Assembly (NCBI GenBank): GCA_041394605.1
Contig: JAWKHX010000015.1
Coordinates: 1 to 64,000, forward strand
Reading direction: 5' to 3'
Source of the DNA: UBA668 sp041394605
Lineage (GTDB): Bacteria; Actinomycetota; Acidimicrobiia; Acidimicrobiales; Ilumatobacteraceae
Length of the DNA: 64,000 nt
A program made the translations under genes and the position numbers. Every line of letters starts with the position of its first letter. Within the stretch, counting starts at the first letter, position 1. Below the pieces are notes generated by a model, which saw only the letters and a program-made list of their open reading frames with translations, made no database searches and was not told where the DNA came from. Shown piece after piece: positions 34,607 to 43,980 of the stretch.

Positions 34607-37600
34607 ATGTCGTGCTCCACCTGCGGTGCGGCGCTCCCCACCGGGGCGCGATTCTGTGCGTCCTGCGGCGCGCCCGTGGTGCAGGCGGCGCAGGAGGAAC
34701 GGCGCATCGTCACCATCCTCTTCGCCGACCTGGTGGGCTTCACCAAGCTCAGCGAGCGGCTGGACCCCGAACAGGTGAAGCGCCTGGTGGACTCCTGCTT
34801 CGAATGCCTGGTGGACGTGGTGCACGAGTTCGGCGGCCGGGTGGACAAGATCCTCGGCGACGGGATGCTCGTGCTGTTCGGCGCGCCCGTCGCCCACGAG
34901 GACGACGCCGAGCGTGCCGTGCGAGCCGCCATGCGGATGCAGGACGTCCTGGCGTCGCACGCCGCCGCCAGCCCGCTGATCGGCAGCAACGACATCCAGA
35001 TGCGGGTGGGCATCAACACCGGTGAAGTGCTGGTGGGCACGTTGGCCGGCACCGACTACACGGCCATGGGTGACGTGGTCAACACCGCCCAGCGCCTGCA
35101 GGCCGCCGCACCGCCCGGCGGGGTCTACGTGGGCGGCAGCACGTATGCGCTCACGGCCCACACGGTGCAGTACGCCTCGGCCGGCGACCTGGTGGCCAAG
35201 GGGCGGGAGCAGGCGGTGCCGGCGTGGATGGCACTGCACGCCACCGCCCCTCCGGGGTCGCGGCGCAGCCGGCGACGCGACATCCCCCTGATCGGGCGCG
35301 ATGCCGAGTTCACCGTGGTGGAAGCCGCCGGCAAGGTGGTGCTGCACCGCGGCCGGGCGCTGGCGCTGAACATCGTGGGCGAAGGTGGCGTGGGCAAGAG
35401 CCGGCTGGTGGACGAAGTGGTCGGCCGGTTCCGCAACAAGCCGGGCGCAGCGGTGCTGGAGGGCGCCTGCGTGCCCTACGGCGAGTCCAACATCTGGTTC
35501 CCCATCGCCAGTGCGCTCGCCACCTATCTGGACCTGGACCAGAGCCAGCCGGCGGCGGAGCTGCGCGCCGTCGCCACAGAGCGATCCCGCGCCTTCTTCC
35601 CGGAGGCCACCCCGGCAGAGCACGCCCGCACGGTGGACGTGTTCGCCCACCTCATGGGGCACCCGTCGGCGATCGACAAGATGGACCCCGCGGTGGCCCG
35701 TAGCACCATCCATCACGCCGTCGCTTCCGTGCTGGACGTGCGCGCCCAGGACGGGCCCGTGGTGTTGAGCGTGGACGACCTGCACTGGGCCGACCCCGGC
35801 CTCCTGGCGCTGCTGGAGCACACGGTCAACGCACTCAGCCGCCGCCCGTTCGTGCTGGTCACCGCGATGCGGCCGGGCACCGAGGTCCTGTGGCCACCAC
35901 GCAGCGAGCGCACCACGACGGTGTCCATCACCCTGCAGCCGCTCTCCCGCGAGGACACCGAAGCCCTCGCTCGCGCCCTCCTCGGCGACAACGAGGCTGC
36001 CGGCGACCATCGCCTGCTCAATGCCCTGTTCGAGCGCAGCGGCGGCAACCCCCTGTTCCTCCAGGAACTGGTGGCGCTCACCGAGGGCGGCAGCCGCAGT
36101 GAACTGCCGGACAGCCTGCGCAGCCTCATCGCCGCCCGGCTGGACCAGTTGACGCTGGAGCAGCGCCAGATGCTGGAGAACGCGGCCGTGCTGGGCACCG
36201 CCGGGCTGGTGAAGTCGCTGGAACGCTTCGCTTCCGAAGCCGGCCAGACGTTCCATCACTCCACGCTCGACGAGTTGGACGACGCCGGCTTGCTGATGGT
36301 GCACGGCCGGCGGTGGGAGTTCCGCAGCGACTCCGTCCGCGACGCCGCGTACCAGACGCTCACCAAGACCGTGCGGGCGCAGCGGCACGCCGGCGTGGCC
36401 CGGGCGCTCACCACGATGAACGCCCCGCTCGACGACCGCGCCCACCACATGGCCGCCGCCGCCGAACTGGTGCAGGAGTTCGGCCACGTGGAGGGCGTGC
36501 CGGCAGACATCGCCCAGCGAGCCATGAGCCTGCTCACCGCCGCGGCCGATCGGGCGCTGGACAGTGGCAGCCTGCGCGCCGCCGTGCGGTTCAGCACCCG
36601 AGCCATCGGCCTGGCCACAGCGGCACAGACGGCTGACGCGGACATCGCCCGCCTGCGCATCGTGCGCGCTGCGGCCGAGATCGAGCAGCGCAGCTACGAC
36701 GCCGCCACGGCAGACATCGAAGCCATCACCGCGCTGGCCGACCGCCTGGAAGACCCCGTCATCGAGGCCGAGGCGCATCGCCTCAACGGCATGCTCGCCA
36801 ACGTCGCCGGGCGGATGGACGAAGCGCGCACGGAACTCGGCGTGGCCGTGGACCTGCTGCGCCAGTGCGAGCGCCCCGACCTGCTGGCGCGTGCGCTGCG
36901 CATCCGCGGCTTCATCGAGATGTTCGGCGGTTCACTGGTGGACGCCGAGTGGTTCTTCGGCGAGGCCGACGCGCTGTACCGCGAACTGGGCGACGAGCGG
37001 GGCATGGCCTACATCGACCAGCACCGGGCGTGGATCGCGTTCCTGTCCAACGACCTGCCCACGGCGCGCCAGCGCCTGTCCCACGCAGCCGAGACGCTCG
37101 GCGGGCTGGGCGACCGCAACGGCGTCGGCTGGGCGTTCGGCCTGATGGCGTTCATCGAGTTCTTCGAAGGCCACTTCGACGAGGCCGAACGACTTGCCCG
37201 CGTGGTGGCGCGGGAGGCCGACGAGCGCGGCGACGACTGGGCGGTGGGGATGATGGACACCCTGCTCGCCGACCTCAGCCTGTGGCGCGGCAATCTGGAG
37301 CCAGCGCTCTCCGGCGCGGAGAAAGCCCGCGGCCGGTTCAAGCGCCTGGCCGACAAGTTCGGCCTGGTGCAGGCCCTGGCGCCATTGGTGCGCGCTCAGG
37401 TGGCGCTGGGCATGCACAGTGCTGCACAGCGCACGGCGGAGGAACTGCTGGCCCTCGCCGAGACCGGCCGCCATGGCCCGTTCCCGCTGCTGGCGGTGGC
37501 CGGCGCGGCGATGCATCGCGGCCTCGGCCCGGTGGCCGAGCACATGGCCGACCGGGCCATCAACGAGTTGCAGGCCATCGGGGCCGCGACGTTCGAGCCC

Positions 37601-38041
37601 GAGGTGGTGTTGGCCGTCGCCCAACTGCAGCAGGGCCGGGTGGACGACGCGCTCGTCACCATGGAGCGCTGCACGGCCCGCCAGCAGCACCCGTTCACGA
37701 TGGCCGCCGCCGCGCTCATCCACGCTGCTGCCGGCCAGGACGACGACGCGCTCGAAGCCACCGACGCGGTCATCTCCGAGCCCGGCGCGTCCTACCTCGA
37801 CCAAGTCTTCGCCTACGTGGCGGCGGCGGGTGCAGCGGCCCGCCTGGGGCAGGTCGAGCAGGCCGAACTCAGTGCCCAGGCGGCGGTTGCGCGGGCGCTG
37901 GGAACGGGTGACGTGGTGGCGATGTCGCTGGCCACGCACACCTATGCGGCAGTGACGGGCAACCACCACCCGGCCCACGACGAGCGCACCCCGCTGGGCG
38001 ACGGATGGGCCACGGTGGTCCGCCTGGTGACCGCCCGCTGA
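34607..38041 (+). CDS. Class III nucleotide cyclase with AAA/STAND ATPase and TPR regions
   Basis: The 1144-residue protein begins with a zinc ribbon (Cys3, Cys6, Cys17, Cys20). Residues 33-215 are a class III cyclase domain with the metal Asp41 (FADLVGFT) and Asp85 (KILGDG), the adenine-selecting Lys81, and the transition-state NTAQR pair, so it should be catalytic and make cAMP. A large ATPase domain follows (Walker A GEGGVGKSR at about 265, Walker B VVLSVDDLHWAD), then about 500 residues of TPR-like helices. This plan resembles actinobacterial cyclase-ATPase regulators whose signal is unknown. ATG 34607 fits the zinc ribbon; GTG 34580 is the alternative. It is divergent from the histidine kinase. 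Confidence 0.9.
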   Translation: MSCSTCGAALPTGARFCASCGAPVVQAAQEERRIVTILFADLVGFTKLSERLDPEQVKRLVDSCFECLVDVVHEFGGRVDKILGDGMLVLFGAPVAHEDDAERAVRAAMRMQDVLASHAAASPLIGSNDIQMRVGINTGEVLVGTLAGTDYTAMGDVVNTAQRLQAAAPPGGVYVGGSTYALTAHTVQYASAGDLVAKGREQAVPAWMALHATAPPGSRRSRRRDIPLIGRDAEFTVVEAAGKVVLHRGRALALNIVGEGGVGKSRLVDEVVGRFRNKPGAAVLEGACVPYGESNIWFPIASALATYLDLDQSQPAAELRAVATERSRAFFPEATPAEHARTVDVFAHLMGHPSAIDKMDPAVARSTIHHAVASVLDVRAQDGPVVLSVDDLHWADPGLLALLEHTVNALSRRPFVLVTAMRPGTEVLWPPRSERTTTVSITLQPLSREDTEALARALLGDNEAAGDHRLLNALFERSGGNPLFLQELVALTEGGSRSELPDSLRSLIAARLDQLTLEQRQMLENAAVLGTAGLVKSLERFASEAGQTFHHSTLDELDDAGLLMVHGRRWEFRSDSVRDAAYQTLTKTVRAQRHAGVARALTTMNAPLDDRAHHMAAAAELVQEFGHVEGVPADIAQRAMSLLTAAADRALDSGSLRAAVRFSTRAIGLATAAQTADADIARLRIVRAAAEIEQRSYDAATADIEAITALADRLEDPVIEAEAHRLNGMLANVAGRMDEARTELGVAVDLLRQCERPDLLARALRIRGFIEMFGGSLVDAEWFFGEADALYRELGDERGMAYIDQHRAWIAFLSNDLPTARQRLSHAAETLGGLGDRNGVGWAFGLMAFIEFFEGHFDEAERLARVVAREADERGDDWAVGMMDTLLADLSLWRGNLEPALSGAEKARGRFKRLADKFGLVQALAPLVRAQVALGMHSAAQRTAEELLALAETGRHGPFPLLAVAGAAMHRGLGPVAEHMADRAINELQAIGAATFEPEVVLAVAQLQQGRVDDALVTMERCTARQQHPFTMAAAALIHAAAGQDDDALEATDAVISEPGASYLDQVFAYVAAAGAAARLGQVEQAELSAQAAVARALGTGDVVAMSLATHTYAAVTGNHHPAHDERTPLGDGWATVVRLVTAR

Positions 38042-38065
38042 CGGCCCGTCGACGACCGGCGCAGT

Positions 38066-38968
38066 TCAGCCGGCGAGCGGGTCGCGCCGCCACGGCAGGT
38101 CGGCGAGGTACTTCGCCGCAGCCGGGTGGGGGTCCATCTCGCGCGACAGCGACGGCGGGGTGGGGTCCGCCTGCGGGGCCAGCCGGGCCTGGCATCCGGG
38201 GCACCAGTAGACGAGGCGGGCGTGCTCGCCGATCCGCTTCACCTGCACGGTGTCGCCGCAGCGGGCGCAGCGCTGGCCGTTGCGGCCGTACACCGCCAGG
38301 CCGCCGGGGATCTCCGGCTGGGTGACCCGGTGCGAGCCCTGCAGGTTGGCGCGCAGCATGCGGGCGGCGGCGTTGACGAGCTGCACGCAGTCCACCGGCT
38401 GCAGGTCGCCGACCGGCGCGAACGGGTTCAGCTCGCACGCCCACAGCACCTCGCTGCGGTAGACGTTGCCGACACCGCAGGCAACTCGCTGGTCCAGCAG
38501 CACCTCGGCCACCAACTGACCGCCGTCCTCGTACTCGTAGAGGTGGCGGGCGCAATCCCCCAGCGCCGCATCTGATGCGGTGCACAGGTCCGGGCCGAGG
38601 TTGCCGAAGCCGGGGTGGCGGCGACGGTCGAACTCGCGGTAGGTCTCCACGACGGGGGCGTTGAAGCACACGGCCACCCAGTCGGCGACCTCCACCACCA
38701 CACGCATCTGCTCGGTGGGGCGGCGCCACCGCTCGCCCACGCGGTACAGGTGCCACGACCCGTTCATCCGCATGTGGGTGTGGAGGATGAGGCCGTCGTC
38801 CCACACGATCTCGAGGTGCTTGCCGTGGCTCTCCACCCGCTCGATGATCCTGCCGTGGGCAGGGTGCGGGCCGAACAGGCGGGGCGCGTCGAAGCGCAGG
38901 GTGGGTCGGCCCACCAATGCCGTCCGCAGTGCGGCGGCCGCGCGATGAATCGTGTCGCCCTCGGGCAC
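38066..38968 (-). CDS. nei: Fpg/Nei-family DNA glycosylase (endonuclease VIII-like)
   Basis: The 300-residue enzyme removes oxidised bases and nicks the DNA. After the initiator, Pro2-Glu3 (PEGDTIHRAA) form the catalytic N terminus, which requires the start at GTG 38968. The H2TH segment lies in VLLDQRVACGVGNVYRSEVLWA, and the C-terminal zinc finger is CARCG...YWCPGC. Lack of the Fpg loop and the PEGDT start favour the Nei2 group. A -10 box ends 7 bases upstream. It is convergent with the cyclase gene at 24 bases. Confidence 0.9.
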   Translation of the reverse strand: MPEGDTIHRAAAALRTALVGRPTLRFDAPRLFGPHPAHGRIIERVESHGKHLEIVWDDGLILHTHMRMNGSWHLYRVGERWRRPTEQMRVVVEVADWVAVCFNAPVVETYREFDRRRHPGFGNLGPDLCTASDAALGDCARHLYEYEDGGQLVAEVLLDQRVACGVGNVYRSEVLWACELNPFAPVGDLQPVDCVQLVNAAARMLRANLQGSHRVTQPEIPGGLAVYGRNGQRCARCGDTVQVKRIGEHARLVYWCPGCQARLAPQADPTPPSLSREMDPHPAAAKYLADLPWRRDPLAG

Positions 38969-38975
38969 GGCGCCC

Positions 38976-38981
38976 AGCGTA
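38976..38981 (-). promoter_or_regulatory. -10 element, leaderless start of nei
   Basis: TACGCT on the minus strand ends 7 bases before GTG 38968. Confidence 0.5.
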
Positions 38982-39040
38982 TTTGACAGCGGGGGGTCGG
39001 TCGCGCGATACCCGCGCCCACACCCGCCAGGAGGCGCCGG

Positions 39041-39046
39041 TAGCGT
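39041..39046 (+). promoter_or_regulatory. -10 element, leaderless start
   Basis: TAGCGT ends 7 bases before ATG 39054. A separate TTGACA at 38983-38988 lies too far away to be its -35. Confidence 0.5.
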
Positions 39047-39053
39047 GGCCGTC

Positions 39054-39386
39054 ATGCCTGACCGCGACGATGCCGCCGACCACGGCGAGCACACCGCGCC
39101 GGAAGTGCCGCTGGCGCTCACCCCGGTGTCGGATCCTGTGGGCACGGCGCGCCGCAAGCACGGTGTGGCCGGCGCGGTCCTGGCCGCCGGGCTGCTGGGG
39201 ATCGACGAGGCGCTCGGCCGCAAGGTGAAGGAAGAGGCGCCGATCGTGGTGGCCGCCAGCGACGAGCCCGGCGACATCGACGAGCACGGCATCGTGGTGC
39301 CGCTGGACGACGCCACCGACGTGGTGGCACCCGCCCAGCCCCGCCCCGATCCGTTCGCCCCGCGGCCTCGGCGCCGGCGCGGCTGA
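39054..39386 (+). CDS. Small hypothetical protein
   Basis: A 110-residue acidic protein with a central basic/hydrophobic helix (GTARRKHGVAGAVLAAGLLGIDEALGRKVKEEAP) flanked by disordered tails and a basic C terminus (RPRRRRG). It is too polar for a firm membrane call, though the Ala/Gly/Leu run of about 15 residues could be amphipathic. The leaderless -10 box and lack of an alternative ORF on the other strand support it. It lies between nei and the subtilisin gene. Function unknown. Confidence 0.65.
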   Translation: MPDRDDAADHGEHTAPEVPLALTPVSDPVGTARRKHGVAGAVLAAGLLGIDEALGRKVKEEAPIVVAASDEPGDIDEHGIVVPLDDATDVVAPAQPRPDPFAPRPRRRRG

Positions 39387-39452
39387 CCGGGCGGCGCTAC
39401 CGCAGGGGTGGGGCCAGCCACTAACCTCCGGGCGACCCCCAGGAGGTAGCCC

Positions 39453-42434
39453 GTGCGACGTGCACGTACCGCGTTCATCGCGTTCGCCCTCGTCGGCACC
39501 GTCGTGTTCACCACGACCCCTGCCGCTGCTCGCGAGAGCGGTCAGATCAGCGACCCCAAACTGCTGTCGGCAATCGCCGCCGCATCGGCCCAGCGGCTGG
39601 AGGGCGGGCCCGAGCCCACGGTGACGGTGGAACTGCTCACCGCAAGCGCTGTTCACGCCCGCCAGGCCGTGGTGGCGGTCGGTGGCCAGGTCACCGGCGA
39701 GGTTCCGGGATGGGTGGTGCAGGCCAGCGTGCCCGTGTCCCACGTCAGCGAACTGGCCGCCGTGCCCGGCGTGCGCTACGTGCAAGCACCCCGCCGCGCC
39801 GGCTACATCACGCCGCCGGACCGACCCACCCGCCTCACCTCCGGGCCGGGCCTGGGCACCACCGGCGACGAGGTGGCCATCACCAACGCTGACGAGTGGC
39901 AGGCCGCCGGCTACGACGGCACCGACGTGAAGGTCGGCATCATCGACTTCTTCGATCTCGATCAGTGGAACACGGTGGACCAGATCGCCGAGAACGGCCC
40001 CGTTCCCGACGCCGCCCACCAGTTCTGCCAGGACTCCGAGGTCCCGCCGCCCAGCGTGTTCAGCTACTGCAACCCAGGCGGCACCATCAACTCCTCCAAC
40101 GGGGACGCTCACGGCGTGGCCGTGGCGGAGATCGTGAAGGACATGGCGCCAGGCGCCGAACTGTTCATCGCCACTGCCGCCACCGTCAGCGACCTGCAGG
40201 CCGCCATCGACTGGTTCGCGGCCAACGACGTCACCATCATCACCCGCTCGCTGGGCGCGGCCTATGACGGCCCGGGCGACGGCACCGGCCCGCTGGACGC
40301 CGTAGTCGACTACGCGGTCGGCAAGGGCATCACCTGGTTCAACTCGGCCGGCAACGACGGGCAGGACGCGTACATGGTGCGCAGCGTGCCCACCAACCTG
40401 GGCGCGAACGGCTACGTGGACTTCGACAGTGGTCCGGGCACGGACACCTGGCTGCGCCTCGACGGCTCGTGCATCCTGCTGGACGGCATCCGCTGGGCCA
40501 ACGACTGGTACCTGCCCACCGCCCAGAAGACGGACTACCTCATCGAGTTCTGGGAGCCCAAGCCGGGCCTCGGCGACTACAGCGCCTTCGACGACGACCA
40601 TTACAACCCGTCCACGCTGGACGCCCAGCACCTGGACATCGACAGCAACGTCGGCGGCACCCAGTGGACGTGGGACGCCAATCAGCGCGCCGGGGCCAAC
40701 CCGCTCGAGGCCGAGGACGCCTACTTCTGCCCGTCCAACTTCCTCGGGCCGTCCTTCGGCATCTCCTTCATTCGCATCAAGCGCAACTCCCTCACGCCGG
40801 TGGGTTCCACTCCGGACAACATCGAAGTCGCTCTGGCCTTCGGCCTCCTGGAATTGGACTACTACGACAAGCCGGGCAGCGCCGCCAAGCCGGTGGTGGA
40901 CTCCAAGAGCGTCGGCCTCGTGGCCGTGGGCGCGGTGGACCCGCCTGCCGGTGGGGCGATCGCCTACTACTCGTCGCAGGGCCCCACCACGGATGGGCGG
41001 ATCAAGCCGGACGTCAGTGCCCCCAGCGGGTTCGACTCCGTCGCCTACGGCGAACCGTTCGGCGGCACTTCTGCGGCGTCCCCCGTGGCCGCCGGCATGG
41101 CGGCAGTGCTGCAGAGCGCCGGCCTCGCCGCTCCGGGCGGGCCGACGGCCGCCCTCGTGAAGCACTTCGTCACCGACCTCGGTGCGGCCGGGCCGGACAA
41201 TGTGTTCGGCACCGGCAAGATCCTGTTGCCCGCCGTACCGGCCCCGGCGGGCGTCACCACCAATGCCAAGTACGTGCCGCTGGAGAGCGCCACCCGCGTG
41301 CTGGACAGCCGGCCCGCCTACCACGTGGGCCCGGCCGAACTGGTGGGCCCGTTCAACCCGGAGACCATCGTCGACCTGCCGGTGCTCGGCACGGGCAGCG
41401 TGCCCGCCAGCGGTGTGTCCGCGGTGGTCATCAACCTCACGTCGGTCAACACCGCGAAGACCGGCTATCTGCAGGCGTTCCCGTACCTGCGCGCGGCAGT
41501 TGGCGCCACCAGCACGCTGAACATCTCCACCGCCGGCCCGGCCAGGCCGAACTTCGCCATCGTGCCGGTGGGTGTGGACGGCAAGATCAGCATCTACCTG
41601 CACGCCGGCGGCAACATCCTCGTGGACGTCATGGGCTACTTCGAGGACGGGCAGACGACGTCCACCGACGGGCGTTTCGTGGCGCTGGCAGATCCTGAGC
41701 GGTGGATGGACACCCGCGGCATCCTCGGCGCGCCCCTTCCTGCGGTGTTCTCCGGCACGCCGCGGCTGGCCAACACCGGTGAGACGCTGGTGGTACCCAC
41801 GCTCGGTACCAGTGCGGTGCCCACCAGCGGGGTCATCGCTCTGGTGGTGAACGTCACCGCGGCCAATGCCACCGGCACCGGCTACCTACGCGCCGACCCC
41901 AACGGCGATGCTGGGCCGCACAGCACGGTGAACTACACCACCGCATCGGCGTCGGCCAACACGGCGATCGTTCCGCTCAGCGCCGGCGGCGAGATCAGCG
42001 TGTTCGCCAGCCAGGCCACGAACGTGATCGTGGACGTCGTCGGCTACATCACCGACGACACCGCGGCCATCGCGTCCACCGGCCTGTTCCGGCCGATCAC
42101 GCCCGGCCGGGCACTGGACACCCGCTTCCCCACACCCAACCCGTTCACGGCGGGCGAGTCCCGCACGCTTGGCCTCACTGGTCTGCCCAGCCCCGGCGTG
42201 CCAGAAGGCGCGGCCGGTGTGTCGGCCAACCTCACGGTGGTCGCCCCAGCGGCCAGCGGGTACCTGAAGGCCTACCCCAACGCCGAGCCGTCCACGTCCA
42301 GCCTCAACTTCGCGGCCGGCAAGACGGTGGCCAACGGGGCGCTGCTCGGGCTCAGTGGCACCGGCACCGTCACCCTGAAGATGAGTGCCGGCGGCAACGT
42401 GATCGTCGACGTCAACGGGTACTTCCTCGCATGA
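39453..42434 (+). CDS. Secreted S8 (subtilisin-like) serine protease with three C-terminal repeat domains
   Basis: The 993-residue protein has a signal peptide (residues 1-27, cleavage near AAARES), a propeptide-like region (30-115) and an S8 domain with Asp165 (VGIIDFFD), His220 (NGDAHGVAV), the oxyanion Asn in FNSAGNDG and Ser540 (GGTSAASP). The catalytic domain contains a long insertion (about 330-480). Residues 605-993 are three repeats of about 120 residues, each beginning with an R-x-L/M-D-T/S-R motif and ending VDVxGYF/I. AGGAGG lies before GTG 39453. The NUDIX gene starts inside its stop codon (ATGA). Confidence 0.92.
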   Translation: MRRARTAFIAFALVGTVVFTTTPAAARESGQISDPKLLSAIAAASAQRLEGGPEPTVTVELLTASAVHARQAVVAVGGQVTGEVPGWVVQASVPVSHVSELAAVPGVRYVQAPRRAGYITPPDRPTRLTSGPGLGTTGDEVAITNADEWQAAGYDGTDVKVGIIDFFDLDQWNTVDQIAENGPVPDAAHQFCQDSEVPPPSVFSYCNPGGTINSSNGDAHGVAVAEIVKDMAPGAELFIATAATVSDLQAAIDWFAANDVTIITRSLGAAYDGPGDGTGPLDAVVDYAVGKGITWFNSAGNDGQDAYMVRSVPTNLGANGYVDFDSGPGTDTWLRLDGSCILLDGIRWANDWYLPTAQKTDYLIEFWEPKPGLGDYSAFDDDHYNPSTLDAQHLDIDSNVGGTQWTWDANQRAGANPLEAEDAYFCPSNFLGPSFGISFIRIKRNSLTPVGSTPDNIEVALAFGLLELDYYDKPGSAAKPVVDSKSVGLVAVGAVDPPAGGAIAYYSSQGPTTDGRIKPDVSAPSGFDSVAYGEPFGGTSAASPVAAGMAAVLQSAGLAAPGGPTAALVKHFVTDLGAAGPDNVFGTGKILLPAVPAPAGVTTNAKYVPLESATRVLDSRPAYHVGPAELVGPFNPETIVDLPVLGTGSVPASGVSAVVINLTSVNTAKTGYLQAFPYLRAAVGATSTLNISTAGPARPNFAIVPVGVDGKISIYLHAGGNILVDVMGYFEDGQTTSTDGRFVALADPERWMDTRGILGAPLPAVFSGTPRLANTGETLVVPTLGTSAVPTSGVIALVVNVTAANATGTGYLRADPNGDAGPHSTVNYTTASASANTAIVPLSAGGEISVFASQATNVIVDVVGYITDDTAAIASTGLFRPITPGRALDTRFPTPNPFTAGESRTLGLTGLPSPGVPEGAAGVSANLTVVAPAASGYLKAYPNAEPSTSSLNFAAGKTVANGALLGLSGTGTVTLKMSAGGNVIVDVNGYFLA
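41269..42431 (+). repeat. Three tandem ~120-residue surface domains in the S8 protease
   Basis: Three degenerate protein repeats lie roughly at 41269-41646, 41671-42060 and 42082-42431. Each starts near RVLDSR, RWMDTR or RALDTR, has an N-L/V-T strand (VVINLTSV, LVVNVTAA, VSANLTVV), a STLN/STVN/SSLN strand and ends in a hydrophobic VDVxGY motif. They look like all-beta cell-surface or exoprotein modules common in actinobacteria. Confidence 0.75.
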
Positions 42435-42967
42435 GCGACCAACTCGACACCAAGACCGGCTGGCTGTCGCGCGACCAGTTGGAGAACATCCGCGCCAACG
42501 TGCCGCTGGTGTACGTGGACGCCGTGCCCGTGCGCGTGGACGAGGTCGGCCGCGTCACCAAGGTGGGCATGCTGCTGCGCCAGGCCGCCGACGGCTCGAT
42601 CAGCCGGATGGTGGTCAGCGGCCGGGTGCTCTACGGCGAGCGGGTGCGCGACGCGCTCCTGCGCCATCTGGAGAAGGACCTCGGCCCGGTCGCCCTCCCC
42701 CAGATTCCCGCGCAGGTGGCCCCGTTCACGGTCGTCGAGTACTTCCCCGACCCGGATGTCAGCGGCTTCCACGACCCCCGCCATCACGCCGTGAGCCTGG
42801 CGTTCGTGGTGCCGGTGGCGGGCGATTGCCAGCCCACCCAAGAGGCCCTGGACCTGCGCTGGTTCACGCCGGAGGAAGCGGTGGGCGAGACGGTGCGGAG
42901 GGAGATGACCGGCGGGCACGACCGCCTGATCCGCCTGGCGCTGGCCCACGTGGGCGTGCTGCCGTAG
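42431..42967 (+). CDS. NUDIX-fold protein (DUF4916 type)
   Basis: The 178-residue protein is recognised as the DUF4916 branch of the NUDIX fold: WLSRDQLENIRANVPLVYVDAVPVRVDEVGR at the start, and a degenerate NUDIX box around SGRVLYGERVRDALLRHLEKDLG, with LRWFTPEEAVGE near the C terminus. The usual REVxxE-x-GE pattern is only partly kept, so hydrolase activity is uncertain. It overlaps the protease stop by four bases and its 3' end overlaps the antisense tail of the WYL gene (42864-42967). Confidence 0.82.
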   Translation: MSDQLDTKTGWLSRDQLENIRANVPLVYVDAVPVRVDEVGRVTKVGMLLRQAADGSISRMVVSGRVLYGERVRDALLRHLEKDLGPVALPQIPAQVAPFTVVEYFPDPDVSGFHDPRHHAVSLAFVVPVAGDCQPTQEALDLRWFTPEEAVGETVRREMTGGHDRLIRLALAHVGVLP

Positions 42968-43919
42968 GCGCGCCGTAGCGGGCCACCAACTCGCCGCCCA
43001 CCCGGCCCAGTTCCACTCTCAGTTCGGGCGGGTCGAGCACCTCCACCGCGCCACCGAAGCCGGCCAGCAGACCCGCCAGTTCGCGGATCTGGTGGGCCCG
43101 CACCTCCATCAGCACCGGGCCGTCGCCCTCCGGCGCGGCCGTGCGCACCCGCGGACCCAGCCGCCAGGCCACGAACCGGGCAGCGTCGTGCTGGACCGCC
43201 AGGTGGGCCACCAGCGGAGTGCGCAACTCCTCCACCCGGTCGGCGATCAACGCCCACGCCTCGGTGAGGTCGAAGCCGTCCGGCCGCTCGGCCACCCGGC
43301 CGGTGGGTGTCGCGCTACGGATGCGGTCCACCCGGAACGTGCGCAGGCCCGCCTCCGTGCCCGCCACCAGGTACCAGACCGCCCCCTTCGCCGCGACGCC
43401 CAGCGGGTTCACCGTGCGGACAGTGGCCTCGCCGGAGCGGGCGGTGTAGGCCATCTCCAACTGGACGCGGTCGATGACCGCCTGCTGCACGGCATCCAGC
43501 AGTGGCGGCGGCGGGCGCTCGCCGCCCGCCGGGGCGCCCCACCCACGCGGGTCCACCACCACCGAGTCGCGGGCCCGCTCGGCGGCGTCGCGCATCGGCT
43601 CGGGCAGGGCCCGCACCAGTTTGCGCAGCGCGGCCCGCAGTTCCGGCGTGGCGCCCGCGGACGGCCCGGCCACCAGGAACAAGGCCCGGGCCTCGGCGTT
43701 GCTGAGGCCACTGAGGTCGGTGCGCCCGCCGCCCGCCAGCCGCCAGCCCCCGCCGCGCCCGCGGGTGGCGTACACCGGCAGCCCGGCCAGCCCCAGCGCC
43801 TCCAGGTCGCGTCGGGCGGTGCGTGGCGAGATCTCCAACTCCGCCGCCACGTCGTCCACCGTCACCAGGCCACGCTGCTGCAGCAGGAGGAGGACGGCCA
43901 CGAGGCGGTCGGCACGCAT
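42864..43919 (-). CDS. WYL-domain transcriptional regulator
   Basis: A 351-residue regulator with an N-terminal winged helix (RADRLVAVLLLLQQRGLVTVDDVAAELEISPRTARRDLEAL) and a WYL sensing domain (VNPLGVAAKGAVWYLVAGTEAGLRTFRVDRI). Homology ends near GGELVARYG; the last 35 or so residues overlap the convergent NUDIX gene and look like read-through of its antisense strand, so the natural stop may have been lost. It is divergent from the DinB-fold gene at 43981 with a 10-bp inverted repeat between. WYL domains bind nucleic acid or small ligands. Confidence 0.88.
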   Translation of the reverse strand: MRADRLVAVLLLLQQRGLVTVDDVAAELEISPRTARRDLEALGLAGLPVYATRGRGGGWRLAGGGRTDLSGLSNAEARALFLVAGPSAGATPELRAALRKLVRALPEPMRDAAERARDSVVVDPRGWGAPAGGERPPPPLLDAVQQAVIDRVQLEMAYTARSGEATVRTVNPLGVAAKGAVWYLVAGTEAGLRTFRVDRIRSATPTGRVAERPDGFDLTEAWALIADRVEELRTPLVAHLAVQHDAARFVAWRLGPRVRTAAPEGDGPVLMEVRAHQIRELAGLLAGFGGAVEVLDPPELRVELGRVGGELVARYGAPTAARPRGPAPGGSGGRARRSSPSAPSRPPLPPA

Positions 43920-43937
43920 GGCCCGATTCTTTCATTG

Positions 43938-43962
43938 AAACTGGCCAGAAGATGGCCACTTT
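43938..43962. promoter_or_regulatory. Inverted-repeat operator between WYL regulator and TIGR03086 gene
   Basis: AAACTGGCCA (43938-43947) and TGGCCACTTT (43953-43962) are inverse complements with one mismatch and a GAAGA spacer. The site lies 18 bases from both divergent starts, a natural place for the WYL regulator to control itself and its neighbour. Confidence 0.6.
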
Positions 43963-43980
43963 GGGGTGGATGATGCGGCC

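Noticed and set aside
37869..41603. 1244-codon open frame on the minus strand
   Set aside because: It is an antisense shadow of the subtilisin and cyclase genes, and only the part corresponding to nei in a different frame is coding.
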